The notes under the pieces are model-generated. The model was not told where the DNA came from and did not search any database. It saw only the letters and a list, made by a program, of their open reading frames with translations. The position numbers and the translations under genes were made by a program. From Abelmoschus esculentus (Eukaryota > Streptophyta > Magnoliopsida > Malvales > Malvaceae), in the NCBI GenBank assembly GCA_035048815.1, contig JAUCBN010000005.1, forward strand, positions 19,060,517 to 19,124,516: a DNA stretch of 64,000 bases. Direction: 5' to 3'. Below are positions 61,610-64,000 of the stretch, in pieces; position 1 is the stretch's first letter, and each line of letters opens with the position of its first letter.

Positions 61610-62190
61610 CAGGGGTGATAATGAGCCAAGTCCGAATTCGGCCAGGCTCAACTCAGCTCGGAAATAAGTATATCTGGGTTTGGTTTAATTCTAGGTTCGC
61701 CGAGTTCGGAATTGTAGGTTCGAGCTCGGCTCAAAAATAATGTTATTGAGTTCGACTCGAAAAAATATTATTGGGTTTGGCTCAAGCTCAAGCTCGTCAT
61801 GCTCGGCTCGAAATAGATAATTTTCTATATTATTGTGTTTTATTATTTATTTATAATTTATTTTTTATTTATTATTTATAGTTTTATAAATTTGTTTTAG
61901 TTGAAAATACTCAATTTATTTTATTTAATTTATTTTTAGTGAATTTACTCTCAATTATTTTATTATTTTTTGCTAAATAAATTATTTTTATGTATATATA
62001 TATATATATATGTTTATATATAATTATTCTGAGCATGTTCACGAGCTTTTCGAACCGAATTGAGTAAATTCAGCTCGACTTATTTAGATCCCAAACCCGA
62101 CTTAAACTCACTCAAACTGAATTTTAATCGAGCTTTCAGTGAACTAAACTCGAATTACTCACGAGTCGTACAGGTTCATCGTCAACCCTA
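61610..62190. mobile_element. hAT-like MITE (581 bp)
   Basis: The left end CAGGGGTGATAATGAGCC pairs with the reverse complement of the right end, TAGGGTTGACGATGAACC. Flanking octamers TTCCTAAC and GTGTTAAC share five of eight bases. GAGCTCGGCTC-type phrases occur on both arms. A (TA)n run is at about 61993-62011. It abuts the fold-back MITE and lies about 630 bp upstream of the WAT1-like start codon. Confidence 0.7.
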
Positions 62191-62820
62191 GTGTTAACAT
62201 ATTTCAGCGTGTGGGAAGCCTAAAACTGTAAAGATCCACACAAACTCTTGCTATATTAATCTCTTCGTTCAGGAAGAAGGATGAGAATGAGATTTTTGGA
62301 GTTTAGTAAAAAAAATTATTGACTTATTTCGAATTAATACTTAATTCATAGAATACATAGATTTTACAGATTAAAATTATTATTATATTAGATCACTTCA
62401 CCATCTTTATTACTATACAATATGTAAGTTGATTATTTTGCAAAAATAAATAATTTGGTGATCAAATAGAAAATATATAACGGTGACTAATGGTGTAGTT
62501 TAACCTAAAATAAGGGATAAAATTTTAAATTTCAAAATAGTAAATGGATTAATAACGTAACTAGACCAAATAAAAATCTTGTCCTTATTTAATGTGAAAA
62601 ATGGACATCTCTGTCACCATAACCACTACTAGGAATATAAAGTTATTCCGTCTGTCAGTTTCACACCACTGGTTCACCATCCATAGGAAAAAGAAGAGGA
62701 GGAGAATCAATGTTAATTCAGTGCCACTAGGAAGAAGAGAACAACAAAGATTCCCTGTGGATATTATAGGAAAGTAAAGATCTTTCCCATATTTCTTCCC
62801 AAAGAACAAGAGATTCAGAG
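62191..62820. other. Promoter and leader of the WAT1-like gene
   Basis: AT-rich with a purine-rich leader just before the start codon (GAAGAAGAGAACAAC near 62731). A possible TATA element (AATATAAAG) lies near 62634. No other feature. Confidence 0.4.
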
Positions 62821-64000
62821 ATGGCAAGAAGGTACTGTTACAACGAGGTTCTGCCCTTGACAACCTTGGTTGGAGTCGAGGCGGCAAATGTAGGGGTAAA
62901 CATTCTATTCAAAGAAGCAACTTCAAAGGGGATGAGCCACTACATCTTCATCACTTATTCTTATACTCTTGGAGCCCTTCTCCTTCTCCCTATGCTTTTC
63001 TTCTTTCCCAGGTCATCTTTTTTTCTTATTTTCATCCAGTTTTCACCTATGTATTATCTCCCCCATACTAATAAAAATTGGATTTTGTTTTTTCTAATGC
63101 AGCAGAGCAGTTCTTCACCCTTTAAAATTCCACCTTGGAGCTAAAATTTTCCTTCTTGGGCTTATTGGGTATTCAGCTACTCTCAATTTCCTCTTCTATG
63201 TGTTCATATATGCATTTTTGTGTTTCTTTAAAGGATTTGAAGATCTAAGATTGTGTGTGTTTTCACTGGGAACAGGTTTTCAGCTCAAGCATTTGCTTAT
63301 AAGGGTATAAATTATAGCTCCCCAACTCTTGCTTCTGTAATCGGAAATCTCTCACCAGCTTTTACTTTCACACTTGCTGTTATTTTCAGGTTTCTTCCTT
63401 CTTCCTAATCCTAAAACCAGTTCCAGTTGTAATATTGGGTTTGGTTTTTGTAAACATCTTTCTTCTTGTTTCTACCTTTGATTTGATATTAATATTATAA
63501 CTAACAAGGCTGGAAAAACTAGCCTTGAGAAGCTCAAGCAGTCAAGCTAAAATCATGGGGACCATAGCATCAATTTCTGGTGCATTGCTAGTTGTTCTTT
63601 ACAAAGGCCCCAGAGTTTTCTCCTCTTCTGGTTTACTTGAATGGCTCCTGGAAGCTTCAGACCAGAATTGGGTCACTGGTGGAATCCTACTTCTTGTTTC
63701 CCGGATTTTATTTTCAATCTGGAACATTGCTCAGGTAAATCATACATTTCAATGTGACACCCCTGGATCCTCTACCATGCTGATAACTTTCGGATTTTTC
63801 GGAAACTTCCCAGACCAAAGTTATGGAGATTTACCCGGCTGTGCTGATTGTTTCATTCTTTTACAACTTATCTGCAACAATTATAGCCATACCGGTTTCC
63901 TTAATGGCAGAACCTGAGTTGAGTTCTTGGATGCTGAGGCCTAGTGTTGTTGTTATTGCAGTCCTATACTCGGTAAGAACTTAATGATCAACTTTTAGAA
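62821..64000 (+). CDS. WAT1-related/UMAMIT transporter (EamA fold), 3' part beyond the window
   Basis: Five exons are visible, giving the first 252 residues: 62821-63011, 63103-63168, 63276-63389, 63509-63734 and 63814-63972, with a GTAAGA donor at the last. The family has ten helices in two EamA repeats and exports amino acids or auxin-related compounds from the plasma membrane or tonoplast. Visible landmarks: VLPLTTLVGVEAANVGVNIL (helix 1), YIFITYSYTLGALLLLP (helix 2), FSAQAFAYKGINYSSPTLAS, IGNLSPAFTFTLAVIFRLEK (the usual N-L-x-PAxTF block), IMGTIASISGALLVVLYKGP and MEIYPAVLIVSFFYNLSATI. Wording resembles the At5g40210-At5g40240/At3g28050 group from memory. Exon 2 has a tandem CAGCAG acceptor. 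Substrate unknown. Confidence 0.9.

Overview
The window is nuclear DNA of a flowering plant (dicot). It is AT-rich, its genes are split by GT-AG introns, and its intergenic DNA is full of LTR-retrotransposon, LINE, SINE-like and hAT-MITE debris. Gene content and repeat style make me lean to a Malvaceae genome, probably Gossypium (cotton), but that is inference. There are no operons, CRISPR arrays, rRNA genes or convincing intact tRNA genes.

Layout from left to right. Bases 1-10,850 are a transposon graveyard: a probable 2.6-kb solo LTR (142-2715), a LINE with ORF1 and endonuclease remnants (3671-5148), a broken retrocopy of a plastidic glucose transporter (7132-7890), a second LINE fragment on the minus strand (about 9015-9290), and a degenerate AT-rich tandem array (9520-10060). 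Then come the genes: an HD-domain dNTPase/SAMHD1-like protein (11011-16186, +, 19 exons); a Raf-like kinase of the CBC1/CBC2 type (21899-24796, +, 6 exons); a clade II SWEET sugar transporter (25212-26985, -, 6 exons); a thylakoid ascorbate peroxidase (28749-35060, +, 12 exons) with an antisense Copia relic in intron 7; a TOG/ARM-repeat protein (41317-43089, +, 5 coding exons); a KUP6-like potassium transporter (52398-56456, +, 7 exons); a small secreted peptide precursor with the PIP-type C-terminus SGPSxxGxGH (56900-57130, -); and the first five exons of a WAT1-related/UMAMIT transporter (62821 to the right edge, +).

Between the genes lie several hAT-type MITEs, some with recognisable 8-bp target duplications (18589-19090, 44545-45032, 46719-47522, 61610-62190), a fold-back MITE (61397-61598), a Copia LTR with a nested 235-bp insert (38510-39660), and a well-bounded solo LTR (58640-61054, TSD AGAAA). 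That LTR splits what looks like an older coding region.

The genes are independent transcription units, not one pathway. Several relate to guard-cell or redox/ion physiology in Arabidopsis (CBC kinase, KUP6, thylakoid APX), but co-location here is most simply inherited gene order. From memory, an HD-phosphohydrolase, a SWEET and WAT1-related genes sit together on Arabidopsis chromosome 5 (At5g40210-At5g40290), and a CBC kinase and an ARM protein sit near each other on chromosome 3 (At3g01450/At3g01490). The most rewarding items to follow up are the unannotated-looking PIP-like peptide gene, the LTR-interrupted reading frame, the predicted retained-intron (soluble) APX isoform, and the MITE-packed promoter of the WAT1-like gene. 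I found nothing that I can honestly call a new multi-gene system.
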